A stretch of 33,370 nt of DNA, taken from positions 14,835-48,204 of the forward strand of contig JAUNVR010000012.1 of NCBI GenBank assembly GCA_030537595.1, read 5' to 3'. Origin of the DNA: Eubacteriales bacterium (GTDB taxonomy: Bacteria; Bacillota; Clostridia; Saccharofermentanales; DTU023). A program made the position numbers and the translations under genes. Shown in pieces: positions 22,920 to 29,998 of this stretch. Within the stretch, counting starts at the first letter, position 1. Each line of letters starts with the position of its first letter. The notes under the pieces were generated by a model. The model had not been told where the DNA came from. It did not search any database and was given only the letters and a program-made list of their open reading frames with translations.

Positions 22920-24098
22920 ATGCAAGAAGTTCAAGCTGCAAAAATTAAAGCCCTAACTAAGGCCCTAGATCAGATGCCACACGGTGGAGATTTAAGGCCA
23001 CTAGCTCAGATCATAGGCTGTAAGGAGTCCGAGATTTTAGACTTTTCTGCGAATCTCAACCCCTTTGCCCCAGCCCCTGAAATCCTAGCAGCTATTCGGA
23101 CTAAGCTCGATCAGATTAGCCGCTATCCGGACCCCGAGCCCAGGGATTTAATCCAGGCCTTAGCCAGGGCCAAGCAGCTCCCTGCCGCTGAAATTTTTAT
23201 CGGCCATGGTGCCGCAGACTTAATTACTCGCCTCGCCCTGGCCCTTCGCTTAATCCGGCCACAAGGCGAAGCTGTCTGCCTCCCCCTACCCAACTTCTCA
23301 GCCTATGCGAGAGCCTTCAAGGCTGCCGAGTGGGAGCTCAAGACAGTAAATCATATCTACAGTTCAGAGCCGGTCGACCTCGCATCATGCTGGCAGGAAG
23401 AAGAGGAAGCCTTGCTCCTTTGCCATCCGAATAATCCTAGCGGTCTACTCTACGCGCCAGCAGAACTTGAAGCGCTTTTAAGGCGTGCTGTTGAGCTGCA
23501 AAAGTTCTTAATTGTCGATCAGTGCTTTTTAAACTTTCTGCCCGCTGAGCGCGCTGCTCGCTATGATATCGAAAAGCTTGCAGCAAAAATCCCAGGCGCC
23601 AGAGAGCAGCTGGTCTGCCTCTATTCTTTAACTAAGTTTTACAGTATTCCTGGCCTCCGCCTGGGTTACCTGCACTCCGCTAATTGCGAGCTAAATAAAA
23701 AACTAAGTGAATTAACTCCCCCCTGGCCACTAAATTATCCGGCTGAACTTGCCGGCTTAGCTGCGCTCAAGCTCCCCGCAGCAGAGCAGGAAGAAGAGCG
23801 CCTAAAAATCCAGGCACTTCGGCTCAGACAGAAACAGGCCCTCAAAGCCTTGAATCGCAGCTTTGGCCGGGAAATCTTTAGCCAGATTACTGGGGAGGCT
23901 AATTTCATCGCCTTTTGCTGCTCTGAAAGTAATTTAGCCGCCCGGCTCTTGGCCGCAAAAAAGCCAATTTACATCCGCCAATTAAAAACTGTTCCCGGAG
24001 CCCCCGAGAACAGTTATCGTATAGCGGTACGTGATAGTTTCGAGCAAGAGCTTCTAAACTCCGCTCTCAAAGCAGTTATTCAGGCTGCTCAGCCCTAA
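22920..24098 (+). CDS. CobD-like / histidinol-phosphate aminotransferase-like PLP enzyme
   Basis: A 392-residue fold-type I PLP enzyme. The N-terminal HGGDL plus LDFSANLNPFAPAP pattern is that of threonine-phosphate decarboxylase (CobD) and its aminotransferase relatives. Also seen: HPNNPSG (PLP ring binding, residues 169-175), Asp200 in LIVDQCF, the Schiff-base Lys239 in YSLTKFYSIPGLRLGY and a C-terminal Arg in SYRIAVRD. CobD makes aminopropanol phosphate for cobalamin, but no other cobalamin gene is present and the gene lies in an envelope cluster, so its substrate may differ. AGGAGAG precedes the ATG. Its 3' end overlaps the convergent gene at 24076 by 23 bp. Confidence 0.83.
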   Translation: MQEVQAAKIKALTKALDQMPHGGDLRPLAQIIGCKESEILDFSANLNPFAPAPEILAAIRTKLDQISRYPDPEPRDLIQALARAKQLPAAEIFIGHGAADLITRLALALRLIRPQGEAVCLPLPNFSAYARAFKAAEWELKTVNHIYSSEPVDLASCWQEEEEALLLCHPNNPSGLLYAPAELEALLRRAVELQKFLIVDQCFLNFLPAERAARYDIEKLAAKIPGAREQLVCLYSLTKFYSIPGLRLGYLHSANCELNKKLSELTPPWPLNYPAELAGLAALKLPAAEQEEERLKIQALRLRQKQALKALNRSFGREIFSQITGEANFIAFCCSESNLAARLLAAKKPIYIRQLKTVPGAPENSYRIAVRDSFEQELLNSALKAVIQAAQP

Positions 24099-25167
24099 TC
24101 TCTAAGACCATGCGGCGGCGGCCATTCAGCTCCTCCTCAAAGTAGCGCGACTTAGTTTCACGGAGGAAAATCTGCAAGTCAGCTAAGCTCTTGCGCTCAG
24201 CTTCTAAGTCCTCAGGCTGAGGGCTCTTTGCGACCCCATTGCCAAAGAGTTGAAAACGCAGTCCAGCCTCAATTGGCTTCAGTTCAAAGACTAGGCTAGG
24301 CGCTGTTTCAAAGTCGAAGTGACGGCGTAAACTGCCACTGGCAAAATCCAGAAACGGCACTAGCACACGCTGAAACTCTGCTAACTCTTCTGCGCTTTGC
24401 TCGGCCAGGATCTGCTGCACCTTGGGCCAGCTTTCTGGCGGCACATCGGGGAACAGCCGGGCGCTTAAAAAGGCCTTATATAGCTGACAGGCAGAGTCTT
24501 CAGCCAGACTCAGCCGCCTTTGGCCGAGAGCTGCTTGAAAACACTCGTCAAAATAATAAATCACGAGGAAGAGGCTCAGCATGATTAAGCTCATGCAGAT
24601 TTCCCAGGCCGGAGTATGGCAGGCATCCCAAGTTAAGCCGAGGGGGCGCAAACTGAGGTAAAGTAGCCCGACCAGGCCTGAAAGCAGGCAGAGAATCCAC
24701 AGCTGGATTGGCTCGTCCTGGAAGAAACCTTCACCCGTCAGCTCCAAGCGGCGCAGCTGCCTAGGCGTCCGGAGCGGCTTCAGGAAAAGGCAGCCGCAGA
24801 GGATTAGCAGCAGTGGCAAGGGATAAAAATTGCCGAGGACAAAGGTATTCAAAATCTGCACTAGAGCCTTTGCTAGGGCCAGGAGGGCACAGCTCAAGGG
24901 CAGGCCAAAGGCCAGACTCAGATAATTCTTGCGCTCACTAAAGGAACGCTCCAGAATCAGAATCAGAGGCAGTCCGAGGCAGATAAAGAGGATTTTTCCC
25001 TGGGCTAAAAAGAGCAGCGCAACACTCGCAGAGAGTAAAAAAGCGAGGTGTAAAAACTTACCCCAACGCCGATTGCTGTCTTCTCTAAGGATCATGCGGT
25101 AGACTCCTAGTAAAGAAAAGCAGATTAAAAAGAGTCCTTGTATGTATTCTAAAATTGTCTCACTCAT
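24076..25167 (-). CDS. Unrecognised membrane protein with soluble C-terminal domain
   Basis: A 363-residue protein I do not recognise. The first 215 residues hold about seven or eight hydrophobic helices. The last 140 form a charged soluble domain, probably cytoplasmic, with stretches such as FDFETAPSLVFELKP, LRFQLFGNG and a basic YFEEELNGRRRMVLEI near the end. The layout (multi-helix sensor region plus a C-terminal domain of this size) recalls AgrC/GHKL-type sensor kinases that have lost the phospho-accepting His and N-box, but no motif proves this. The ribosome-binding site is weak, and a TGCTATCAT extended -10 lies almost at the start codon (25175-25183). The 23-bp tail overlap with the CobD-like gene means the two transcripts are antisense at their ends. 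Confidence 0.7.
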   Translation of the reverse strand: MSETILEYIQGLFLICFSLLGVYRMILREDSNRRWGKFLHLAFLLSASVALLFLAQGKILFICLGLPLILILERSFSERKNYLSLAFGLPLSCALLALAKALVQILNTFVLGNFYPLPLLLILCGCLFLKPLRTPRQLRRLELTGEGFFQDEPIQLWILCLLSGLVGLLYLSLRPLGLTWDACHTPAWEICMSLIMLSLFLVIYYFDECFQAALGQRRLSLAEDSACQLYKAFLSARLFPDVPPESWPKVQQILAEQSAEELAEFQRVLVPFLDFASGSLRRHFDFETAPSLVFELKPIEAGLRFQLFGNGVAKSPQPEDLEAERKSLADLQIFLRETKSRYFEEELNGRRRMVLEIRAEQPE

Positions 25168-25196
25168 GCTTCATATGATAGCAGAATCTTGGCCAA

Positions 25197-25212
25197 AAAA
25201 TCTCTAGATTTT
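25197..25212. repeat. Inverted repeat in the pepC upstream region
   Basis: AAAATCT and AGATTTT form a perfect 7-2-7 inverted repeat between the divergent 24076 gene and pepC. The rest of the 222-bp gap shows only a TATATT (25367-25372 area) near pepC and nothing else I can support. Confidence 0.3.
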
Positions 25213-25389
25213 AACTGGACTAGCCAAAAAGAGAAAAAGAGTCTAAATTGAGATTAGTTAGTCGCTGCTAAGCACAAATGCGGTTCCCTCTGCTCAATCA
25301 ATTAAGCGCTTAGGAAGAAAGACTCGACTAAGACAGTTAATTTGAGCCCACCGCTGCAGCACTGAATATATTTATTTTAAGGAGCTAAT

Positions 25390-26745
25390 ATGGCTGACGT
25401 AACCCAAAAAATTACTTCGAAACAGCTTGAGCGCTACGCTAAAGCTTATGCCCAAAACCCCATTAACCAGGCCACAGAGGCCGCGATTATGGGAGTCGGC
25501 ATCGACCAAAGCACACTCAACCCGGCAACTGTAAAGCAACACACCTTCCTCTTCTCCGATGAATGTAAGCAAGGTGAGCCGACCAACCAGCGCAAGTCTG
25601 GCCGCTGCTGGTACTTCGCCGCTTTGAACAGTCTGCGGCAAATGGTGATGGAAAAATTGAATGTCGAAAGCTTCGAATTCTCTGAAACCCACCTCTACTT
25701 TTACGACAAGCTGGAAAAGGCTAACACCTTCCTCGAAAACGTAATCAAGACCGCCGACCGTGATTTGCTCGACCGCGAAACCCAGCTGATCTTCGACGCA
25801 ACTGTCTATGACGGCGGATATTGGAATTACTTCGTTCCCCTCTGCAAAAAATATGGTCTAGTCCCGAAGGCAGCAGCTCCCGAGAGCTTCCACTCCGGCG
25901 AATCCTATATGTTCACCAAGCAGATGGACTACCGGCTAAAGCGCTCGGCCATGGCAATCCGTAAGGCCAAGGCTGAGGGTGCCGAGAATAAAGAACTGCG
26001 CAAGCTTAAAGACAGCGCCCTCGAGGAAGTCTACAATATCGCAGTCAAGTCCCTCGGCCATCCTGTCACCGAGTTCAACTTTAGCTACCGTGATAAGGAT
26101 AAGAAATTCCACCGCCTGGAAAAACTGACTCCGCTGGAATTCTTTGAACAGTACATTGGCGCTGAAGAATTAGATAAAAGAATCAATCTGATCTCCGACC
26201 CCCGTGACCTCTACCCTCACGGCCGGGTACTCGAGCTGGCAGATGCCCGCTCAGTCTACGAAGCAGCCCCTGCTGGCGGTCTCAATGTGCCGATTGAAGT
26301 CTTAGCCGAAGCCGTACTCGCCTCGGTCAAAGACGGCGTCCCCGTCTGGTATGCCTGTGACGTAGGTAAGGACATTGACCGCAAGCTCGGCATCCTCGAT
26401 AAGCAGCTCTTCAACTACGACGAAGTCCTGCCGCCGATTGGTGAATTCACTAAGGCTGAGCGCTTTGCCTGCGGCTACTCTGGCGCAACCCACGCCATGA
26501 ACATTACCGGTGTCGACCTCGATGAAGCAGGCAAGCCCCTCTTCTGGAAGGTCGAAAACTCCTGGGGTGACGACCTCGGTAAAAAAGGCACCTTCTCAAT
26601 GAGCCACGAATGGTTCATCGAATATACCTTCGAGGCAATCGTCGATAAAAAGTACATCCCAGAAGAGTACCTGAAGGGCTTAGAGGAAGAAGCAATCACC
26701 ATCCCACCCTGGGATAACCTGGCCCTCTCCCTCTGCAATCACTAG
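25390..26745 (+). CDS. pepC: Aminopeptidase C (peptidase C1B, bleomycin hydrolase family)
   Basis: A 451-residue cytoplasmic cysteine aminopeptidase, the usual length for PepC. The catalytic triad is visible: Cys73 in QRKSGRCWYFAALN (with Gln67 for the oxyanion), His368 in THAMNITGVD and Asn390 in KVENSWGDD. It removes N-terminal residues from peptides in the cytosol and would work downstream of the M16C peptidase in peptide recycling. AAGGAG lies 5 nt before the ATG. Codon use is strongly C-biased, like the M16C gene, suggesting high expression. A strong terminator follows, so it is monocistronic. The family's usual C-terminal region is present, so the protein appears intact. Confidence 0.96.
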   Translation: MADVTQKITSKQLERYAKAYAQNPINQATEAAIMGVGIDQSTLNPATVKQHTFLFSDECKQGEPTNQRKSGRCWYFAALNSLRQMVMEKLNVESFEFSETHLYFYDKLEKANTFLENVIKTADRDLLDRETQLIFDATVYDGGYWNYFVPLCKKYGLVPKAAAPESFHSGESYMFTKQMDYRLKRSAMAIRKAKAEGAENKELRKLKDSALEEVYNIAVKSLGHPVTEFNFSYRDKDKKFHRLEKLTPLEFFEQYIGAEELDKRINLISDPRDLYPHGRVLELADARSVYEAAPAGGLNVPIEVLAEAVLASVKDGVPVWYACDVGKDIDRKLGILDKQLFNYDEVLPPIGEFTKAERFACGYSGATHAMNITGVDLDEAGKPLFWKVENSWGDDLGKKGTFSMSHEWFIEYTFEAIVDKKYIPEEYLKGLEEEAITIPPWDNLALSLCNH

Positions 26746-26770
26746 TTTAATCAGCTCAATTTAAAGCAAA

Positions 26771-26804
26771 TTAAAACCGAGTCCGAAAATGGACTCGGTT
26801 TTTT
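26771..26804. terminator. Bidirectional terminator between pepC and the cyclophilin gene
   Basis: AACCGAGTCC (26775-26784) and GGACTCGGTT (26791-26800) form a perfect 10-bp stem with a 6-nt loop. It has a T-run after and an A-run before, so it serves both convergent genes. Confidence 0.92.
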
Positions 26805-26825
26805 ACTTGCTTCGATAGGCCTAGC

Positions 26826-27317
26826 TTAGTCCTCGAGAAGAGTAATCTTTTCAATTACCGGAACCTCTAGAGGATAGTCGCGGGCATTGGTTTCTAAAGC
26901 TGCGAGTCGGTCTAACTCCTCGAAACCTTCGAGCATCCGGCCAAAGGCAGCATAGTCACCGTCGAGGAAAAGGGCATCAGCGTGGCAGATAAAGAACTGC
27001 GATGAAGCAGAGTTCGGATCCATCGCTCTAGCCATGGAAATTACACCCCGCTCGTGAGATAAGTCATTCGGCACGCCATTGTTGCCAAACTCACCTTTAA
27101 TCTTATCCTTAGAGCCACCGGTACCGTTACCAGACGGATCGCCGCCTTGGATCATGAAGCCGGAAATAATCCGGTGGAAGGTGAGCCCATCATAGAAGCC
27201 CTCTTCCACTAACTTGAGAAAATTCTCAACTGTAATCGGAGCCTTATCCGGCAGTAACTCTAGCAGCATTTCGCCGCCGTCTTTAATCTTAATTAAAATC
27301 TTTTTATTTTTGTTCAT
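26826..27317 (-). CDS. Cyclophilin-type peptidyl-prolyl cis-trans isomerase
   Basis: A 163-residue single-domain cyclophilin. The catalytic-site sequence FHRIISGFMIQGGDP (Arg in FHR), the NGTGG stretch, the SMARAMDPNSASSQFFI block and the GDYAAFGRMLEG segment are all present. There is no signal peptide, so it is cytoplasmic and would assist proline isomerisation during folding. The ATG at 27317 has GAGG 8 nt upstream. It has an extended -10 promoter whose -35 box overlaps that of the divergent lipoprotein gene. The length matches bacterial PpiB/PpiA-type domains with no fusion. Confidence 0.95.
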   Translation of the reverse strand: MNKNKKILIKIKDGGEMLLELLPDKAPITVENFLKLVEEGFYDGLTFHRIISGFMIQGGDPSGNGTGGSKDKIKGEFGNNGVPNDLSHERGVISMARAMDPNSASSQFFICHADALFLDGDYAAFGRMLEGFEELDRLAALETNARDYPLEVPVIEKITLLED

Positions 27318-27357
27318 CTAAATAACCTCTCTCAATTTCTCAATACAGAGCTCTACT

Positions 27358-27387
27358 ATTCTACCATGCTTCCCCTAAAGCTTTGAA
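27358..27387 (-). promoter_or_regulatory. Promoter of the cyclophilin gene
   Basis: Minus strand TTCAAA (27382-27387), 18-nt spacer, TAGAAT (27358-27363) with an extended TGG before it. Confidence 0.6.
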
Positions 27388-27412
27388 AAGAACTGTCTGG
27401 CTACGGTAAGAT
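27383..27412 (+). promoter_or_regulatory. Promoter of the DUF2927-like lipoprotein gene
   Basis: TTGAAA (27383-27388), 18-nt spacer, TAAGAT (27407-27412). Its -35 overlaps the -35 of the divergent cyclophilin promoter. Confidence 0.55.
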
Positions 27413-27477
27413 TTAAGCAGTCTGACTAAAGATTCGGATTTTTTTGATTTAATCTGAATAAATCGAGTCAGTCCTAG

Positions 27478-27482
27478 GGAGG
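27478..27482 (+). promoter_or_regulatory. Shine-Dalgarno deciding the DUF2927-like start
   Basis: GGAGG lies 8 nt before the TTG at 27491. The in-frame GTG at 27482 overlaps it and is unlikely to be used. Confidence 0.6.
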
Positions 27483-27490
27483 TGCCCACT

Positions 27491-28306
27491 TTGAATAAGC
27501 TTAGTAAGAATTTTAAAGCCCTACTCGCCCTTCTGCTCTCTTTAACAGTAGTCCTAGCGCTCGGTGGCTGTGAAGAATTAAAACTCGAGCCAAAGCAGGA
27601 AGTCGAAAATACTGAGGAGCAAGAAAGTCAGGAGCTTGAGCAAAGCTTCTACGCAAGGCGCGCTGACTTAGACAGCGAATTTCTTCAAGCAGGCATAGAG
27701 CGCTATGCCAAATTAGCACTTTACACTGAAACTGACCCTGAAACAGCGAGTCTTAAACGCTGGGAAAGTAGAAGCATCCCCATAATCTTAGAAGGAAAGT
27801 ACACACCCGAGGATCAGGCCTATCTTGAAGCCCTGATGGCAGAACTTAATGAGCTGGATAACTTTCCTCAACTAGAGCTCGCTACTGAACTTAGCCCAGA
27901 AAGTATTGAGATTCAATTTGGGGAACCCCTTGCCTTAGCCGAGATTTATGGTACAGGCGAAGCAATTGAGAACTTTCTCTGGTTTATCAATTGGAAGAGC
28001 GAGCCCAGCTTCGAACTCTTCCTGGCTAAACTGGGCGTCAATTCTGAGCAAGATCTGGCAGGCCGTAAGGCCGACCTCTGCCACGGCCTACTGCCACTTT
28101 TTGGCCTCTATAACAGTGAGTTTAGGGCAGATGACAGCGCCCTCGCCTATGCTGCTACTGAGACTGAGCTCAGTCAGCTAGACAAGCTAGTTTTAGAAAT
28201 GCATTACCGCCCTGAACTGGAGGTCGGGATGCCAGTTAAGGCAGCCGTCCAGCTGCTCCGCGAGCTCTATCTAGACGAGCAGGATCTGAGCGAGTCTGGA
28301 GACTAG
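27491..28306 (+). CDS. Lipoprotein, DUF2927-like
   Basis: A 271-residue protein if it starts at the TTG at 27491 (MNKLSKNFKALLALLL). The signal peptide ends in a lipobox, LGGC, and an acidic linker follows. The body has the order of features I associate with DUF2927: KRWESRSIPIILEG, a helix with LMAELNELDNFPQLEL, a central segment with CHGLLPLFGLYNS, and the closing SQLDKLVLEMHYRPELEVGM. No function is established for this group, and I see no clear HExxH zinc motif. It is anchored on the outer face of the membrane and would be matured by the Lgt encoded here. It is convergent with the epimerase gene, with a 9-bp gap and no terminator. Confidence 0.78.
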   Translation: MNKLSKNFKALLALLLSLTVVLALGGCEELKLEPKQEVENTEEQESQELEQSFYARRADLDSEFLQAGIERYAKLALYTETDPETASLKRWESRSIPIILEGKYTPEDQAYLEALMAELNELDNFPQLELATELSPESIEIQFGEPLALAEIYGTGEAIENFLWFINWKSEPSFELFLAKLGVNSEQDLAGRKADLCHGLLPLFGLYNSEFRADDSALAYAATETELSQLDKLVLEMHYRPELEVGMPVKAAVQLLRELYLDEQDLSESGD

Positions 28307-28315
28307 GCCAGAGCC

Positions 28316-29548
28316 TTATGCCAAGGGATCATCAAAGATTTTGAAATCAGCAGTATCTGGCCCATGACGTAAATCCTCCGGCGGCGTAAGTCGGTAGATG
28401 ATGCGCCGCTCCTGCGGCTTTTCTGGGCTGACGATATAGTCTTGTAAAAGCTCAGGATTATTCGGGCCGTCCGGGACCATCTGCGGCTCGATTGCCAGGG
28501 CACAGTAGGCCGTGACTAAGCGATTGGCATTTAAGTCCCGTGGCTTAGGCACTTCCTCATACTTCCCACAGTGTTGCCCACTGTAAACAACTACTCCCGG
28601 GGCATCACTTAAAAGCTCCAGGATTGACTGGGTGTCTGGGGCGTAAACTCTGACTTGCCGCCTCAGCTCGCCCTTCTCACTTTCTGCTTCCTGCGGCTTT
28701 GGCTGGGTAATAAAGTAGTGATCTAGGCCCGCAAACTGCGCTAGAGAAGCCCTGATCTCAGCTTGCTCTGGGCTCTCATCTGCCTGCTCAGCTGCGGGCT
28801 TTTCGCCGGCCTGACTGCGGGCATATTTTAGACTTTGCTGTAATTGCTTGCGGCACTTACTGCGCGGACAAAAGTCCAGCATTGAACCCTGTGTCGGATA
28901 GCGACACTCCCACTTTGGTAACATTCGCTCATCGGTCAAATAGATCTCCTCAGCATAGATGCGCAGCTCATGAAGATTAATATCCGGATACTTCGAGAGA
29001 TTAAAGTAAGGGTGAAAACCAATATTCGCAATCGTTTCGCGATCACTTTCACAGCGCAGATAGAGCTCGAGCTCACCGGGGCCAGTAAGGGCATAGCGCA
29101 CGGAGAAGCGCCGCTTGCCACAAAAGCCATCAGCCCCATCTTCGACCGTATATGCCAAAGTCATAGAGTTCCCACTCTGTTCAACTAAGTCCCAGAACCT
29201 GCGTGCGCCCCCCTGCTCTCCACTATGGAGTAACAGCGGCGGTAGATCGATTCCACAAAGGTAGTTCTGCACAGCCTCGCCCTCGGTGTTCAGCCGCCCC
29301 GCAAATGGGGTCAGGCAGACCCCGAGATAATCAGTCTCCGGGGCCAAATAGGCAAAGGGGTCCGCATAGGCCACAATTGCCTGCTGTCCGGAGTGAAAGA
29401 AGCTAGTCAAGGCGGCGCCGAATTCATGAACATCAATAAATGTATCAAAGGCTTCGAGGCGGTGAATCCGGATTCGATCCCGCCCATATTCTCTCAATAA
29501 ATTCCACTCAGCCTTAGTTTCTGGATAAACTTCAATTGTACTAATCAT
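28316..29548 (-). CDS. Divergent aldose 1-epimerase (GalM family)
   Basis: A 410-residue protein with the beta-sandwich signatures of galactose mutarotases in weakened form: LTPFAGRLN (for GRYANRI), LLLHSGEQG (His108), NIGFHPYFNL (His179), GVVVYSGQ and a C-terminal AIEPQMVPDGPNNPE with the expected catalytic Glu354. A family member interconverts alpha and beta anomers of hexoses. It is longer than usual (about 340), partly from a charged low-complexity insert at about 243-268. No galactose genes are adjacent, so the sugar is unknown. TAGGAG lies 7 nt before the ATG, and no overlap with neighbours exists. Confidence is high for the fold and moderate for activity. Confidence 0.82.
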   Translation of the reverse strand: MISTIEVYPETKAEWNLLREYGRDRIRIHRLEAFDTFIDVHEFGAALTSFFHSGQQAIVAYADPFAYLAPETDYLGVCLTPFAGRLNTEGEAVQNYLCGIDLPPLLLHSGEQGGARRFWDLVEQSGNSMTLAYTVEDGADGFCGKRRFSVRYALTGPGELELYLRCESDRETIANIGFHPYFNLSKYPDINLHELRIYAEEIYLTDERMLPKWECRYPTQGSMLDFCPRSKCRKQLQQSLKYARSQAGEKPAAEQADESPEQAEIRASLAQFAGLDHYFITQPKPQEAESEKGELRRQVRVYAPDTQSILELLSDAPGVVVYSGQHCGKYEEVPKPRDLNANRLVTAYCALAIEPQMVPDGPNNPELLQDYIVSPEKPQERRIIYRLTPPEDLRHGPDTADFKIFDDPLA

Positions 29549-29699
29549 TTCCGAGCTCCTAAATCTATACTGATTGCGCTTTAAATCTGCTCAAGTTTTC
29601 TCCCCATACTTTGCCACAGCTGAAAGCAGAAGAGCAAGGTTATTTGCTGCGAAAATCAGAGTTAAATCTCGTCATTTCAATAATCCCATCTGGGAGAGA

Positions 29700-29727
29700 T
29701 TGACATTAATTCATATAAAGATAAAAT
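29700..29727 (+). promoter_or_regulatory. Near-consensus promoter of the araC-nhaC pair
   Basis: TTGACA (29700-29705), 16-nt spacer, TAAAAT (29722-29727). It is the best -35/-10 pair on the plus strand of this window and lies about 270 nt upstream of the start codon. Confidence 0.65.
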
Positions 29728-29959
29728 GGATACCGTAGGGTTATACAATTTAGTCAATTCGGAAGCGAAATAATACATTAAATTGCTTAAAGTAAATTTG
29801 AAAAATTGAGAATGCATCTGGAGAAGCGCTCAATTCTATTTTCAATTTAGACTTAGGGCTTATTTCAAAATTTCGGATAAAGAATTGTAAGGAAGGGTTC
29901 TCGGCAACCCAAAGTTTAATAAAAACTAGCATTAACGACCTTTTATTTTACAAGGCCCT

Positions 29960-29977
29960 AGTTAAAAGCTTTTAACT
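29960..29977. promoter_or_regulatory. Perfect 18-bp palindrome before the araC-type gene
   Basis: AGTTAAAAGCTTTTAACT is its own reverse complement over all 18 bases. It ends 8 nt before the Shine-Dalgarno AAGGAG (29986-29991). It could be an operator for autoregulation or an RNA hairpin controlling translation. Confidence 0.6.
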
Positions 29978-29998
29978 GAACTTTGAAGGAGTGCTACT

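Larger units (their letters stand above)
29549..29998. other. AT-rich intergenic region upstream of araC-type gene
   Basis: 450 bp without a supported gene, clearly AT-richer than the surroundings from about 29690. It holds a strong rightward promoter (29700-29727), then a leader of about 265 nt. The leader has a small GGGTT/AACCC hairpin near 29897-29912, a nested pairing AACTAG...CTAGTT with inner CCTT/AAGG (about 29924-29964), and the 18-bp palindrome at 29960-29977. I see no riboswitch class that I recognise. Confidence 0.7.

Noticed and set aside
29726-29773. 15-codon frame starting inside the -10 box (MDTVGLYNLVNSEAK)
   Set aside because: Its ATG lies upstream of the expected transcription start and has no ribosome-binding site.
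29750-29932. 60-codon minus-strand frame in the AT-rich gap, preceded by AAAAGGTC
   Set aside because: Composition looks like translated AT-rich non-coding DNA, the spacing is only fair, and it lies antisense to the probable araC leader. I recognise no homology.
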